DNA of 64,000 nt. Origin: Caenimonas aquaedulcis. GTDB taxonomy: Bacteria; Pseudomonadota; Gammaproteobacteria; Burkholderiales; Burkholderiaceae_C. This document shows positions 9,874 through 19,362 of the stretch, piece after piece. A program made the position numbers and the translations under genes. Under the pieces are notes generated by a model that saw only the letters and a program-made list of their open reading frames with translations, was not told the DNA's origin and did not search any database. The DNA lies in contig NZ_JADWYS010000001.1 in the NCBI RefSeq assembly GCF_015831345.1, forward strand, positions 1,560,118 to 1,624,117, given 5' to 3'. Position 1 is the stretch's first letter. Each line of letters starts with the position of its first letter.

Positions 9874-10635
9874 TCAGCCGCCGGACGCCTTCGCGATCTC
9901 GGCGAGGTACGCGTGCACCGTGGCTGCGTAGCCCAGCTCCAGCGCGTCGGACACGAACGCATGGCCGATGGAGACTTCCCGCACACCCGGCACGCCACGC
10001 AGGAAGTCGGCCAGGTTCTCGCGGCTCAGGTCATGCCCCGCGTTCACTTCGAGCCCGGCCGCCTGCGCCGCCCGCGCGGCCTGCGCGAACTGCCGGATGA
10101 CTTCGGCCTGGCGCGGGGTGCCCCATGCGCTCGCGTAGCTCTCGGTATAGAGCTCGACGCGGTCGGCACCCACTGCCTTGGCGTGAGCCATCGCCTCGGG
10201 CAAGGGGTCCATGAACAGGCTGATGCGCACGCCCGCAGCCTTCGCCTGCGCGATGACCGGGCGCAGTCGCTCGGTGTCCGCGGGGAGATTCCAGCCGTGG
10301 TCGCTCGTGAACTGGCCTTCGCTGTCCGGCACCAAGGTGCACTGGTGCGGGCGCAGCAGCGTCACGAATTCCATCAGGTTGTGGAAGGGGTTGCCTTCGA
10401 TGTTGAATTCCGCCTGTGGCCAGGCCCGCAGCAGGTCGTGCAGGTCCCGCACGTCCTGGGCGCGCATGTGGCGTGCGTCCGGACGCGGGTGCACGGTGAT
10501 CCCATCCGCGCCCGCCTGCAGGCACAAGGTGGCCGCACGGGTGACGCTGGGGATGCCGAGGTGGCGCGTGTTGCGCACGAGCGCGACCTTGTTGAGGTTG
10601 ACGGACAGCGCGGTGCGGGCGGTGGATGCGGTCAT
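9874..10635 (-). CDS. pdxJ: Pyridoxine 5'-phosphate synthase
   Basis: 253 aa, TIM barrel. It condenses 1-deoxyxylulose 5-phosphate with 3-amino-2-oxopropyl phosphate to pyridoxine 5'-phosphate. Diagnostic segments are [42 protein letters not shown] and EVNAGHDLS. The chosen ATG at 10635 overlaps the recO stop (ATGA); a longer in-frame reading would run through recO and lacks family similarity. Confidence 0.96.
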   Translation of the reverse strand: MTASTARTALSVNLNKVALVRNTRHLGIPSVTRAATLCLQAGADGITVHPRPDARHMRAQDVRDLHDLLRAWPQAEFNIEGNPFHNLMEFVTLLRPHQCTLVPDSEGQFTSDHGWNLPADTERLRPVIAQAKAAGVRISLFMDPLPEAMAHAKAVGADRVELYTESYASAWGTPRQAEVIRQFAQAARAAQAAGLEVNAGHDLSRENLADFLRGVPGVREVSIGHAFVSDALELGYAATVHAYLAEIAKASGG

Positions 10636-11384
10636 AGGGCCTGGAGGTCGATCATGAGCTGGCGCGTGCGCAGCGTCGCGACTCCGCAATGGTAGTGCAG
10701 CAGCGCGCGCAATTGGGGCTTCAGCCCGGCCATGGAGTGCGCCGCCTGCTGCAGCGTGGCATGGAACGGCGCGTGGTCCCGCATCGAATCGCCCAGCGCC
10801 AGCCATTCGCTGCCGGAAAGCGTGGAGCGCCCGTCGCGCTCGCCCGCCGCGACCAGGCCGCCTTCCGGCACCAGGCTGTAGCGCGCATCGGGAGCCAGCG
10901 GCTCCAGCGTCATCGTCTGCGCATCCAGCGCGGGCAACAGCCCGATCTCGCGCAGCAGCAGCAATTCGAAGGCGCGCAGCGCGGGCTCGAGCGCCTCGCC
11001 GTGCTCGGAGGCAAGCACCTGCACGGCGCTCCCGTACGCGTCGAAAAGTGCGGGATGCGGATCGTCGCGCGCGAGGAGGCGGATCAGCAGTTCATTGAGG
11101 TAGTAGCCCGAGAGCAGCGCGTCGCCGGTGGGCATGACGTGACCGCCGCCCCACTCCGCGCCCTTGAGCGTGCGGATCTCCCCTTCCCCACCGAATGCGA
11201 TGCGCAGCGGCTGCAGGGGCAGCAGGATCGGGCGAAAGTTCGAGCTGGGCCGCTTGGCGCCCTTGGCGACGACGGCGATACGGCCGTGCAACCTCGTGAA
11301 CACCTCGAGGATCAGGCTCGATTCGCTCCAGTCATAGCGGTGGAGGACGAACGCGGGTTCGTCGCTGGTTCGGCGAGCAGCCAC
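10632..11384 (-). CDS. recO: DNA repair protein RecO
   Basis: 250 aa from a GTG at 11384 ([19 protein letters not shown]), which fits the family N-terminus; a TTG at 11444 would add 20 poorly conserved residues. RecO loads RecA onto SSB-coated single strands with RecR in RecF-pathway repair. The N-terminal OB-fold is visible ([21 protein letters not shown]), followed by the helical domain with [12 protein letters not shown]. The usual four-cysteine zinc site is absent, as is common in gram-negative RecO. Downstream of era, coupled to pdxJ. Confidence 0.92.
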   Translation of the reverse strand: MAARRTSDEPAFVLHRYDWSESSLILEVFTRLHGRIAVVAKGAKRPSSNFRPILLPLQPLRIAFGGEGEIRTLKGAEWGGGHVMPTGDALLSGYYLNELLIRLLARDDPHPALFDAYGSAVQVLASEHGEALEPALRAFELLLLREIGLLPALDAQTMTLEPLAPDARYSLVPEGGLVAAGERDGRSTLSGSEWLALGDSMRDHAPFHATLQQAAHSMAGLKPQLRALLHYHCGVATLRTRQLMIDLQAL

Positions 11385-11474
11385 GCCTAACCGGCCGCCG
11401 GGCCGCCCCAAAGCCGGTTGCGCCCGCACGGGGGGCAGCGACAAAACGAAGCGCCGAGCGTGGGGGTCAACTGC

Positions 11475-12386
11475 TCATTCATAGCCGAAGCTCTTGACCC
11501 GTGCCTCGTCGTCGGCCCAGCCGCTGCGCACCTTCACCCAGATCTCCAGGAACACCTTGCAGTCCATGAGCTTTTCCAGCTCCTGGCGGGCTTCGGTGCC
11601 GATGCGCTTGAGCCGCTCGCCGCCGTCGCCGATGACCATGGCCTTGTGGCCGTCGCGCTCCACGACGATGGTCGCGGCGATGCGGATCATGCGCTTGTGC
11701 TTCGGGCTGGGCTCCTCCTCGAACTTGTCGATGACCACGGTGGAGGTATAGGGCAGCTCGTCGCCGGTGAAGCGGAACAGCTTCTCGCGAACGGTTTCGG
11801 AGGCGAGGAATTTCTCGGAGCGGTCGGTGAGCTCATCCTCCGCGTACCACCAGGGCTGCTCGGGCAGGTACTTCTCGCAGATGCCGAAAAGGCGCTCGAC
11901 GTCCTTCGCGTTCTTGGCGGAGATCGGCACGAACTCGGCGAAGTCGTGGCGCTTCTGCATCTCGCCCAGCCACGGCGCGATGTCGCCGCGGCGATGCACC
12001 ATGTCCAGCTTGTTGGCCACCAGCAGCACCGGGATGCCGGGTTTGAGCAGCGACAGCACCTTCGCGTCGGCCGGGGTGAACTTCCCCGCTTCCACCACGA
12101 ACAGGACCAGGTCGACGTCGCCCACGGCGCCCATCACGGTCTTGTTGAGTGACTTGTTCAGGGCCGTGGAGTGGCGCGTCTGGAAGCCCGGCGTGTCCAC
12201 GAACACGAACTGCGCGGCGCCCACGGTGCGGATGCCGGTGATGCGGTGGCGCGTGGTCTGCGCCTTCCGGGAGGTGATGCTGATCTTCTGGCCGACCAGC
12301 GCGTTGAGCAGCGTCGACTTGCCGACGTTCGGCTTGCCGATGATGGCGATCAGGCCGCATCGCTGCGCCGGGGAAGTGTCGGTCAT
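11475..12386 (-). CDS. era: GTPase Era
   Basis: 303 aa. Ras-like G domain: G1 [10 protein letters not shown]2 segment with TTRHRI, G3 DTPGFQ, G4 NKLDMV and G5 SAKN. A C-terminal KH RNA-binding domain follows ([25 protein letters not shown]). Era binds the 3' end of 16S rRNA in 30S assembly. It overlaps rnc by 4 bp, giving the classical rnc-era-recO order, which links rRNA processing with subunit maturation. Confidence 0.97.
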   Translation of the reverse strand: MTDTSPAQRCGLIAIIGKPNVGKSTLLNALVGQKISITSRKAQTTRHRITGIRTVGAAQFVFVDTPGFQTRHSTALNKSLNKTVMGAVGDVDLVLFVVEAGKFTPADAKVLSLLKPGIPVLLVANKLDMVHRRGDIAPWLGEMQKRHDFAEFVPISAKNAKDVERLFGICEKYLPEQPWWYAEDELTDRSEKFLASETVREKLFRFTGDELPYTSTVVIDKFEEEPSPKHKRMIRIAATIVVERDGHKAMVIGDGGERLKRIGTEARQELEKLMDCKVFLEIWVKVRSGWADDEARVKSFGYE

Positions 12387-13093
12387 TTGCCTTTGGCCTT
12401 CAGTGCAATCAGCATGGCGGCGGCTGCCGCCTGCTCGCCGGCGCGGCGCGAGGCGCCGATGCCCCGTTCCACCGCGCCCAGTTCAGGAACCTCGCACTCG
12501 ACGTCGAACGTCTGCTTGTGCGCCGCCCCCAGCGTCGCCGCGACGCGGTAGACGGGGAGCTTCATCTTGCGGCCCTGCAGCCATTCCTGCAACTCGGTCT
12601 TCGGGTCCTTTGCGCTGGCCGCCATCGCCGGCTTGATCTCCACGCCGTCGAAGAGCCGGCGCACCAGCGCCTGCGCGGCGGGGTAGCCCGCATCGAGGTA
12701 GACGGCACCGATCAGCGCCTCTAGCGTGTCCGCGAGGATGGAGGGCCGCTTGTTGCCGCCGGAGCGCATCTCTCCCTCGCCCAGGCGCAGCATGTCCGGC
12801 AGGCCGAGCGTGACGGCGAGCTGGTGCAGGGTGTCCTGCTTGACGAGGTTGGCGCGCACCCGGGAGAGGTCGCCCTCGGGCTGCTCCTGCAGGCGCTCAT
12901 AGAGGAGCGCGGCGACGGCCAGGTTCAGGACCGAGTCGCCGAGGAATTCGAGGCGCTCGTTGTGGTCGGAAGAAAAGCTGCGGTGCGTCAGCGCGCGGAC
13001 CAGCAGTTGCCGGTCGGCGAAGGGGTGCTGCAAGCGCGCCTGCAGTGCCTGTAATGCTGCGGGCTGTCCATCCACGCTGGCCTTGGTGCTCAC
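12383..13093 (-). CDS. rnc: Ribonuclease III
   Basis: 236 aa from a GTG start. The endonuclease domain has the signature [12 protein letters not shown] with catalytic acidic residues, and a second acidic cluster in [13 protein letters not shown]. The C-terminal double-stranded-RNA-binding domain begins near [12 protein letters not shown] and ends with [14 protein letters not shown]. It processes rRNA precursors and structured mRNAs. Placed after lepB and the DUF4845 gene and coupled to era. Confidence 0.97.
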   Translation of the reverse strand: MSTKASVDGQPAALQALQARLQHPFADRQLLVRALTHRSFSSDHNERLEFLGDSVLNLAVAALLYERLQEQPEGDLSRVRANLVKQDTLHQLAVTLGLPDMLRLGEGEMRSGGNKRPSILADTLEALIGAVYLDAGYPAAQALVRRLFDGVEIKPAMAASAKDPKTELQEWLQGRKMKLPVYRVAATLGAAHKQTFDVECEVPELGAVERGIGASRRAGEQAAAAAMLIALKAKGK

Positions 13094-13097
13094 GCCC

Positions 13098-13451
13098 CTA
13101 CTTCGAGGTGTATGCGTATTTCAGGAGCAGGTACGCCGGGCCGGCCATGTGGATTTCCCTGTTGTAGGCGAACTTGACGACGACCCTGTCGCCGTCCTTC
13201 GTGATCTCCAGGTCCTTCCCCGCGATGGACTTGATGTCGTCGATCTGCGCGGCCTTGTCGAAGATGTCCTTGACCTCCTTGACCGTGCCGCCCGCCGACG
13301 CCTTTTGCGCCGCCTTCACGGCTGCCTGGTACTCCACGACCGTCGGGAAGGCCTGGGCCGCGAGCACGCCGGCGCAGGCGAGCACGCCCACGACGAATAG
13401 AAGGCCGACGAAGGAAATGCCCCTCTGGCTGGACTTGAATCGAAGCTTCAT
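13098..13451 (-). CDS. DUF4845 small membrane-anchored protein
   Basis: 117 aa. A basic N-terminus ([11 protein letters not shown]) leads into one hydrophobic helix (about residues 11-33, pilin-like [12 protein letters not shown]), then a soluble domain of about 80 residues that should face the periplasm. It lies 4 bp upstream of rnc and 22 bp downstream of lepB, the conserved site of DUF4845 proteins in beta- and gammaproteobacteria. The function is not established. The GISFVGLL segment resembles a type IV pilin-like N-terminus, which suggests a single-pass inner-membrane protein. Confidence 0.85.
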   Translation of the reverse strand: MKLRFKSSQRGISFVGLLFVVGVLACAGVLAAQAFPTVVEYQAAVKAAQKASAGGTVKEVKDIFDKAAQIDDIKSIAGKDLEITKDGDRVVVKFAYNREIHMAGPAYLLLKYAYTSK

Positions 13452-13473
13452 TGCTTCCCCTCTCCGTAAAGTG

Positions 13474-14442
13474 CTATTCGAATGATCCGATGCGCTTGAA
13501 ACTGCCGAAGTTCATCCAGATGAAAAACGCCTTGCCCACGATGTTGGCATCGGGCACGAAGCCCCACACGCGCGAATCGGCAGAATTATCGCGGTTGTCG
13601 CCCATCATGAAATAGTGTCCCTCGGGCACCTTGCAGACAAAGCCCTCCACACTGTAACGGCAATTCCCCTTGTCGGGAAAGTCGATCGTGGAGGTGACGA
13701 ACGCGGGTGCGTTGTCGTCATTGAGCAGCCGGTGGTGGCGGCCGTCCAGGTTCTCGTCGAACTGCTTGAAATAGCGCGTGGTGTCCTCGTCGAAGAACTC
13801 GGCGACGGGCTGCTTTTCCTGCAGCTTGCCGTTGATCCTCAGCTGCTTGTTCAGGTAGGAGACTTCGTCGCCCGGCACACCGACCACGCGCTTGATGTAG
13901 TCCAGGCTGGGCTGCGGCGGGTAGCGGAACACCATCACGTCGCCGCGCTTGGGCGGCGTGCCTTCGGTCAGCTTGGTGTTGATGACCGGCAGGCGGATGC
14001 CGTAGGTGAACTTGTTGACCAGGATCAGGTCGCCGATCAGCAGCGTCGGGATCATGGAACCCGAGGGGATCTTGAAGGGCTCGAAGAGGAACGAGCGCAG
14101 CACGAACACCGCGATGATCACGGGGAAGAGGCCGGCGGTCCAGTCCAGCCACCACGGCTGCATCAGCAGGCGCTGGCGGCCCAGGGCGACGTCGCCGTCG
14201 ACCTGCGTGATGCCTTTGGCGGCGAGGTCGGCGCGGCGCTGCGCCAGGCCGGCTTCGAGCTGGTCGGCGGCGGCGCGGCGGCGCGGCAGGAAATAGAAGC
14301 GTTCCATCAGCCAGTACACGCCGGTGACGACGGTCGCGAGGAACAGCAGGAGGGCGAAGTTGCCGTCCACGTAGCCGAAGTACCAGGCACCGGCATAGCC
14401 CGCGAAAGCCGCGAGGATCGCGGCGGTGATGGCCGGCATCAT
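13474..14442 (-). CDS. lepB: Signal peptidase I
   Basis: 322 aa. Two N-terminal membrane segments (about 5-25 and 30-47), a cytoplasmic loop, then another hydrophobic stretch at about 103-120 leading to the catalytic domain. The Ser/Lys dyad is visible: Ser129 in PSGSM and Lys184 in DYIKRVVG; the box GDNRDNSADSR lies towards the end. It cleaves signal peptides of exported proteins at the periplasmic face. Two ATGs occur in tandem at the start. It follows lepA by 13 bp, as in E. coli. Confidence 0.97.
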   Translation of the reverse strand: MMPAITAAILAAFAGYAGAWYFGYVDGNFALLLFLATVVTGVYWLMERFYFLPRRRAAADQLEAGLAQRRADLAAKGITQVDGDVALGRQRLLMQPWWLDWTAGLFPVIIAVFVLRSFLFEPFKIPSGSMIPTLLIGDLILVNKFTYGIRLPVINTKLTEGTPPKRGDVMVFRYPPQPSLDYIKRVVGVPGDEVSYLNKQLRINGKLQEKQPVAEFFDEDTTRYFKQFDENLDGRHHRLLNDDNAPAFVTSTIDFPDKGNCRYSVEGFVCKVPEGHYFMMGDNRDNSADSRVWGFVPDANIVGKAFFIWMNFGSFKRIGSFE

Positions 14443-14455
14443 GGGTGGCTCCTCA

Positions 14456-16267
14456 TCATTCTTCCACCTGCAGGATGGCGAGGAATGCTTCCTGCGGGAC
14501 TTCGACGGAGCCGATCTGCTTCATTCTTTTCTTGCCTGCCTTCTGTTTTTCGAGGAGCTTGCGCTTGCGGCTGATGTCGCCGCCGTAGCATTTTGCCAGC
14601 ACGTTCTTGCGCAGCGCCTTGATGGTTTCGCGGGCGATGATATTGGCGCCGATGGCGGCCTGGATCGCCACGTCGAACATCTGCCGGCTGATGATCTCGC
14701 GCATCTTGGCGACGACCGCGCGGGCGCGGTACTGCGACTGGCTGCGGTGCACGATGATCGACAGCGCGTCCACCTTCTCGCCGTTCAGGAGGATGTCCAC
14801 CTTCACCACGTCGGATGGCCGGAACTCCTTGAACGTGTAGTCCATGGACGCATAGCCCCGGCTCACCGACTTCAGCTTGTCGAAGAAATCCAGGACGATC
14901 TCGCCGAGCGGGAGCTCGTACGTGAGCATCACCTGCTTGCCGTGGTAGGCCATGTTGAGCTGCACGCCGCGCTTCTGGTTGGCCAGCGTCATCACGGGGC
15001 CGACGTATTCCTGCGGCATGTAGAGGTGCACCGTGACGATCGGCTCGCGGATCTCGGTGATCTTTCCCTGGTCCGGGATCTTGGACGGGTTCTCCACCAT
15101 GATCACATCGCCGTCGGCCTTGAGCACTTCGTAGACGACGCTCGGCGCGGTGGTGATGAGGTCCTGGTCGAACTCGCGCTCGAGCCGCTCCTGCACGATC
15201 TCCATGTGCAGCAGCCCGAGGAAGCCGCACCGGAACCCGAAGCCCAGCGCCTGGCTGACCTCGGGTTCGTAGTGCAGCGAGGCGTCGTTCAGCTTGAGCT
15301 TCTCCAGCGCGTCGCGCAGCGAGTCGTACTGGTTGGCTTCCGTCGGGTACAGGCCGGCGAAGACCTGCGGCTGGATTTCCTTGAAGCCGGGCAGCGCCTC
15401 GGTGGCGGTGAAGGCGGCGGCGCCCGATCCCTGCTTGATCAGCGTGACGGTGTCGCCCACCTTCGCCGCCTGCAGTTCCTTGATGCCGGCGATGATGTAG
15501 CCGACCTCCCCGGCCTCCAGCGAAGGACGCGGCTCGTTGCCGGGCGTGAAGACGCCGAGCTGGTTGGCCTCGTAGGTCGTGTCGGTCGCCATCAGCTTGA
15601 TGCGGTCGCCCTTGGCGAGGCGGCCGTCGACGACGCGTACCAGCATGACGACACCCACGTAGCTGTCGAACCAGCTGTCGACGATCATCGCGCGCAACGC
15701 GCCCTCCGGATTGCCGCGCGGCGCCGGAATGCGGGCGACGATCGCCTCCAGGATGTCGTCGATGCCCATCCCGGTTTTCGCCGAGCAGGGGATCGCATCG
15801 GTGGCGTCGATGCCGATCACGTCCTCGATCTCCGACTTCGCGTTTTCGGGGTCCGCCTGCGGCAGGTCCATCTTGTTCAACACCGGCACGACCTCGACGC
15901 CGAGGTCGAGCGCGGTGTAGCAGTTCGCGACGGTCTGCGCTTCGACGCCCTGGCTCGCATCGACGACGAGCAACGCGCCTTCGCATGCCGACAGCGAACG
16001 AGACACTTCGTACGAGAAGTCGACGTGGCCCGGCGTGTCGATCAGATTGAGGTTGTAGACCTGTCCGTCACGCGCCTTGTAATGCAGCGCAGCGGTCTGC
16101 GCCTTGATGGTTATCCCACGCTCTTTTTCGAGATCCATGGAGTCGAGCACTTGCTCTTCCATCTCGCGATCCGACAAGCCTCCGCATCGTTGGATCAGTC
16201 GATCCGCGAGCGTCGATTTGCCGTGATCGATGTGCGCGATGATCGAAAAGTTTCTGATGTGATTCAT
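14456..16267 (-). CDS. lepA: Elongation factor 4 (ribosome back-translocase)
   Basis: 603 aa. The start is ATG 16267 ([19 protein letters not shown]); a TTG one codon upstream is not needed. EF-G-like G domain: P loop [10 protein letters not shown]2 [11 protein letters not shown]3 DTPGHVDF and G4 NKMDLP. Then domain II, two EF-G-like alpha/beta domains and the LepA-specific C-terminus with KRKLLEKQK. It acts on stalled or mispositioned ribosomes. A leader with an intrinsic terminator lies 46-77 bp upstream. Confidence 0.97.
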   Translation of the reverse strand: MNHIRNFSIIAHIDHGKSTLADRLIQRCGGLSDREMEEQVLDSMDLEKERGITIKAQTAALHYKARDGQVYNLNLIDTPGHVDFSYEVSRSLSACEGALLVVDASQGVEAQTVANCYTALDLGVEVVPVLNKMDLPQADPENAKSEIEDVIGIDATDAIPCSAKTGMGIDDILEAIVARIPAPRGNPEGALRAMIVDSWFDSYVGVVMLVRVVDGRLAKGDRIKLMATDTTYEANQLGVFTPGNEPRPSLEAGEVGYIIAGIKELQAAKVGDTVTLIKQGSGAAAFTATEALPGFKEIQPQVFAGLYPTEANQYDSLRDALEKLKLNDASLHYEPEVSQALGFGFRCGFLGLLHMEIVQERLEREFDQDLITTAPSVVYEVLKADGDVIMVENPSKIPDQGKITEIREPIVTVHLYMPQEYVGPVMTLANQKRGVQLNMAYHGKQVMLTYELPLGEIVLDFFDKLKSVSRGYASMDYTFKEFRPSDVVKVDILLNGEKVDALSIIVHRSQSQYRARAVVAKMREIISRQMFDVAIQAAIGANIIARETIKALRKNVLAKCYGGDISRKRKLLEKQKAGKKRMKQIGSVEVPQEAFLAILQVEE

Positions 16268-16312
16268 CAACGGGAACGCTTAAGTGATTGAATTCAAAAG
16301 GCGGGGGGAAAG

Positions 16313-16344
16313 AAAAAAGGGCGCGTCGAATGGTGACGCGCCCT
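16313..16344 (-). terminator. Intrinsic terminator or attenuator upstream of lepA
   Basis: Perfect 10-bp stem AGGGCGCGTC (16318-16327) / GACGCGCCCT (16335-16344) with a 7-nt loop, followed on the minus strand by a U run (16318-16313) and further pyrimidines. It sits only 46 bp before the lepA ATG in the direction of lepA transcription. Thus it must end a short upstream transcript, attenuate lepA, or both. Confidence 0.75.
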
Positions 16345-16377
16345 AAACCAACAATCTATGGCAACTGCGATAGTTGG
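16313..16377 (-). ncRNA. Candidate ~65-nt small RNA or lepA leader
   Basis: On the minus strand a TACAAT hexamer at 16389-16384 would start transcription near 16377. The RNA would contain an imperfect hairpin (CCAAC...GTTGG arms between about 16376 and 16348) and then the strong terminator hairpin with U run. The -35 region is poor. No open reading frame of note is inside. This is based only on promoter-like and terminator-like sequence. Confidence 0.35.
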
Positions 16378-16383
16378 AGCTTC

Positions 16384-16389
16384 ATTGTA
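16384..16389 (-). promoter_or_regulatory. Possible -10 hexamer TACAAT for the lepA leader
   Basis: TACAAT on the minus strand, 117 bp upstream of the lepA ATG and about 40 bp before the leader terminator. The hexamer 17-18 bp upstream (CTGTAC or TGTACG) is a weak -35 match, so confidence is limited. Confidence 0.4.
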
Positions 16390-16459
16390 GGCAAAAAGCC
16401 CCGGACGTACAGACGCCGACCCGCCGGAGGCGGCTCGTTGCGGACCAGCAACAAGAAGT

Positions 16460-16479
16460 TTATTCACAGGTTATCAACA
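16460..16479 (+). promoter_or_regulatory. Two adjacent DnaA-box-like 9-mers
   Basis: TTATTCACA (16460-16468) fits the TTATNCACA DnaA consensus, and TTATCAACA (16471-16479) has one mismatch to TTATCCACA. A third, weaker inverted match (TGTGGATCG) lies near 16519-16527. They are in the mucD-lepA gap, not next to dnaA. Confidence 0.35.
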
Positions 16480-16725
16480 AAATAAGGGGGCAAGCTTCGG
16501 GACAACTTGTGGGCGATCTGTGGATCGCCGGTGAACGGGGTGGAAACATCCCGCATGGTGGGTTGGCCGCTTTTCGATATACCCGTAATGGCCGGTGAGG
16601 CAGGCAGATTCTAGCCAAAAAAGTAATTAGGTCGACTCGGATGTGAGTGGGTGCAAACATGTCTGCACCCTGAAGCATCGGGAAAATATTTTTTTGGCCC
16701 GTCGGTTTTCAGGGAACGCCGGCCG

Positions 16726-16761
16726 AAAAGGCCCCAAGCCGACTATGGCTTGGGGCCTTTT
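16726..16761. terminator. Strong bidirectional terminator after mucD
   Basis: A perfect 15-bp inverted repeat, AAAAGGCCCCAAGCC (16726-16740) and GGCTTGGGGCCTTTT (16747-16761), with a 6-nt loop. T tails on both strands make it usable in either direction. It lies 28 bp past the mucD stop and closes the rpoE-rseA-rseB-mucD unit. Confidence 0.88.
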
Positions 16762-16789
16762 GGAAGCCCCCCGGCGCAGGGGCCCCGGC

Positions 16790-18271
16790 TCAGCGCGCCG
16801 GCCTGATCAGCAGGTAAGTCGCCAGGTCGCCGCGGCGCAGCAACACGGGAATCGGCTTGCTCTTGTCGGCCTTCGCGAGCGCCGCATCGAAGTCCCTGGT
16901 GCTGGCCACGTCGATGTTGCCGATGGCCATGATGACGTCGCCTTCCTGGATGCCGGCACGCGCGGCGCCACCGGACACGGAATCGACCTTGACGCCACCC
17001 TTGATCTTCAGCTCCTTCTTCTGGTCGGCGGTGAGCTCGCTCACCACGAGACCCACGGACTGCGCCGCAGGGGAGCCCTTCGGCTTCTCGTCCTTCGGCA
17101 CGGCGCGCGCCGTCACGGGCTTCTCGGGTTCGAACTCCGCGATCGTGACGGTGAGATCCTTCGAGCCGCCGCGCCGGAACACCGTGAGCGTCGCGCGGCT
17201 GCCGGGCTTGGTGTTGCCCACCAGGCGCTGCAGGTCGTTGGCGCGCTCGATCGGCTTGCCGTCGAATTTCGTCACGATGTCGCCGGATTCGACGCCCGCC
17301 TTGTCCGCGGGCGAACCGCTCTCGACGCTGCGCACGAAGGCACCCTGCGGCTTGCCCAGGCCGATGGATTCGGCCACGTCCTTGGTGACCTGGTCGATCT
17401 GGACGCCGATGCGCCCGCGCGAGACGCGGCCGGACAGGCGCAGCTGCTCGCTGACACGGATCGCCTCGTCGATCGGGATCGCGAAGGAGATGCCCATGAA
17501 GCCGCCGGAGCGCGAATAGATCTGGCTGTTGATGCCCACCACTTCGCCGCGCATGTTGATCAGCGGCCCGCCCGAATTGCCCGGGTTGATGGCGACGTCG
17601 GTCTGGATGAACTGCAGGTAGTCGCCGGTGTCGCGCTGCTTGGCGCTGACGATGCCCGCCGTCACGGAATTCTCGAGGCCGAAGGGAGAGCCGATGGCCA
17701 TCACCCATTCGCCCACTTTCAGGCGGTTCACGTCGCCGACCTTGACCGCGGGCAGGCCCGTCGCCTCGATCTTCACCACAGCCACGTCCGTGCGCTTGTC
17801 GAAGCCGACGATCTTGGCCTTGAACTCGCGCTTGTCGGGCAGCGTCACGAGCACTTCCTCGGCGCCCTCCACCACGTGCGCGTTCGTCATGACGAAACCG
17901 TCGGTGGTGAGGATGAAGCCGGAGCCCACGCCACGCGGCTGCGCAGGCTGGTCCTCATCGGGCTGCGGCCGGTTCGGCCGCGGTGTCTGGCGCGGCGTTC
18001 CGGGTGCGGGCTGGCCGAAGAAACGCCGGAAGAATTCCTGCATTTCCTCGTCCATGCCGTTCGGCGCTCCCGCGCCGCCGGCCTGCCGGGCGCGCTCCAG
18101 CGTCCGGATGTTCACCACCGCGGGCCCGACCTGTTCGACGAGGTCGGTGAAATCGGGCAGCACACGGGTCTGGGCCATTGCAGGCGTCGCAGGCGCAAAA
18201 GCAGCCATGCCGGCGGCCAGCGCCAGTGCAAGGCCGGCCGCGCGCACTTTCATCCCATCGATCTTGGACAT
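16790..18271 (-). CDS. mucD: Periplasmic serine protease/chaperone, DegP/HtrA family
   Basis: 493 aa from ATG 18271, preceded by a good AAAGG ribosome site; an ATG at 18298 overlaps the rseB stop (TAATG) and would add 9 residues. The signal peptide is basic then Ala/Leu-rich and ends near PAMAQ. A trypsin-like domain carries TNAHVVEGA (His), a DVAVVKIEA Asp and GNSGGPL (Ser). Two PDZ domains follow (about 290-380 and 400-490). It degrades misfolded envelope proteins and restrains sigma-E activation. Encoded downstream of rpoE-rseA-rseB, as MucD is in Pseudomonas. Confidence 0.93.
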   Translation of the reverse strand: MSKIDGMKVRAAGLALALAAGMAAFAPATPAMAQTRVLPDFTDLVEQVGPAVVNIRTLERARQAGGAGAPNGMDEEMQEFFRRFFGQPAPGTPRQTPRPNRPQPDEDQPAQPRGVGSGFILTTDGFVMTNAHVVEGAEEVLVTLPDKREFKAKIVGFDKRTDVAVVKIEATGLPAVKVGDVNRLKVGEWVMAIGSPFGLENSVTAGIVSAKQRDTGDYLQFIQTDVAINPGNSGGPLINMRGEVVGINSQIYSRSGGFMGISFAIPIDEAIRVSEQLRLSGRVSRGRIGVQIDQVTKDVAESIGLGKPQGAFVRSVESGSPADKAGVESGDIVTKFDGKPIERANDLQRLVGNTKPGSRATLTVFRRGGSKDLTVTIAEFEPEKPVTARAVPKDEKPKGSPAAQSVGLVVSELTADQKKELKIKGGVKVDSVSGGAARAGIQEGDVIMAIGNIDVASTRDFDAALAKADKSKPIPVLLRRGDLATYLLIRPAR

Positions 18272-18297
18272 TTCGACCTTTCGAATCACGGAAAACA

Positions 18298-19344
18298 TTA
18301 TTTGCGCCGCTCGAGGCCGAGCGCAAAGGCCTTGAGCGTCTGCGGAGGGACTTCGCCGACGGCGGTCAACCACCAGTCCTGGATGCGCCGCGTGAGGGTC
18401 TGCGTGGCCCCGCTCGCGTACTGGCCTTCCTGGACGTGGCGCTGCTTGTCATATTGCTCCACGAACAGCGAGACTGCCGCGAGCCCGTCGGAAAAAATCC
18501 ACTGCAACGCGCCGTCGGGCGCCTGCGTGCCCGCGAACGGCGGCTTGTAGCAGCTGATCGGCCTGAAACCTGCGACCGGCACCCGCATCTGCCAGCCTTG
18601 CGCCTCCGGCGTGGTCTTCACCGCTTCGGAGCGCTCGACGCGCCAGCCGTTCGTTGCGCCCATCATCTGGTTGAGCTTGTCCATGCGCACCGGGGCATCC
18701 AGCGCGAGTTCCGAAAACGCCGCCTGCTCCAGCACCGTGCCGTCGACGTCGATGGTCTGAAGCTTCACGACGAGGCCGCTCTTTTTTTCGCTCCAGATGC
18801 GGTAGCCGTAGCGCAGGCTGTCTTTCGGGGCCAGTTGCACGACGTCGGTCTCGAAGCCGGCGACGCGGTCGTGCCCGAGGCGGCGCGCGCCGTAAAACTC
18901 GGGAATGGAACTGTCGGCGGATTTCAAAAGGCTGGGAAAGAAACCCAGCGACTCGCGCTTTTCGGTGCGCACCACCCGGGTCTCCGGAAGGAAGGTGACG
19001 ACCTCCTCGTTGCGGCGGAAGGTGGAGCGCGGCGCGCCGGTGAGCGACTCGACGCGCTCGATCTGCTGGTTGCCTTCGCACGCATGCCAGATGCGCGCGC
19101 TCGACATGCCGCCATTGCTGGAGAGCACCACGAAGGTGCCGATGTAGCTGCGCAGTTTCGAGGCTTCGTGCATGCGCAGCAACCATTCGCTTACGCTGCG
19201 CTCCGGTACGCGGGCCTGCGCGGTCGTGACCGGCGCCGCCGGCTGCGGCGTTTCGGCGGCCGCGGGACCGAGCGGGGCGAGGCAGCACCAGGCCGCGATC
19301 AGGCGGCCGGGGATGCGGAAAGCGGACGGAATCGGAAGATGCAT
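18298..19344 (-). CDS. rseB: Sigma-E regulatory protein RseB/MucB
   Basis: 348 aa. An N-terminal signal peptide (about 1-30, ending GPAAAE) targets the periplasm. The body matches the MucB/RseB layout: a LolA/LolB-like lipid-binding beta domain (WLLRMHEASKLRSYIGTF at its start) and a smaller C-terminal domain. RseB binds RseA and shields it from site-1 cleavage until stress lipids or LPS accumulate. It sits between rseA (18 bp) and mucD. Confidence 0.9.
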   Translation of the reverse strand: MHLPIPSAFRIPGRLIAAWCCLAPLGPAAAETPQPAAPVTTAQARVPERSVSEWLLRMHEASKLRSYIGTFVVLSSNGGMSSARIWHACEGNQQIERVESLTGAPRSTFRRNEEVVTFLPETRVVRTEKRESLGFFPSLLKSADSSIPEFYGARRLGHDRVAGFETDVVQLAPKDSLRYGYRIWSEKKSGLVVKLQTIDVDGTVLEQAAFSELALDAPVRMDKLNQMMGATNGWRVERSEAVKTTPEAQGWQMRVPVAGFRPISCYKPPFAGTQAPDGALQWIFSDGLAAVSLFVEQYDKQRHVQEGQYASGATQTLTRRIQDWWLTAVGEVPPQTLKAFALGLERRK

Positions 19345-19362
19345 GCGCGGCGGGCCTCGCGA

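Larger units (their letters stand above)
16271..16789. other. 519-bp non-coding region between mucD and lepA
   Basis: No reading frame here resembles a protein. From lepA outward it holds a GC hairpin with an A/U run, a TACAAT hexamer, a cluster of DnaA-box-like 9-mers, an AT-rich patch around 16684-16697, a short inverted repeat GGGTGCA/TGCACCC near 16650-16671 and the 15-bp-stem terminator next to mucD. It is clearly less GC-rich than the flanking genes. It probably carries the lepA promoter and leader. Confidence 0.7.

Noticed and set aside
16374..16598. Small open frames in the mucD-lepA gap
   Set aside because: No ribosome site, no similarity and no codon bias; overlap with DnaA-box-like and terminator sequence points to non-coding DNA.
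16650..16671. Inverted repeat GGGTGCA/TGCACCC as a terminator
   Set aside because: The T run on the plus strand lies about 20 bases after the stem, and no gene ends there. A protein-binding site is possible but unsupported.
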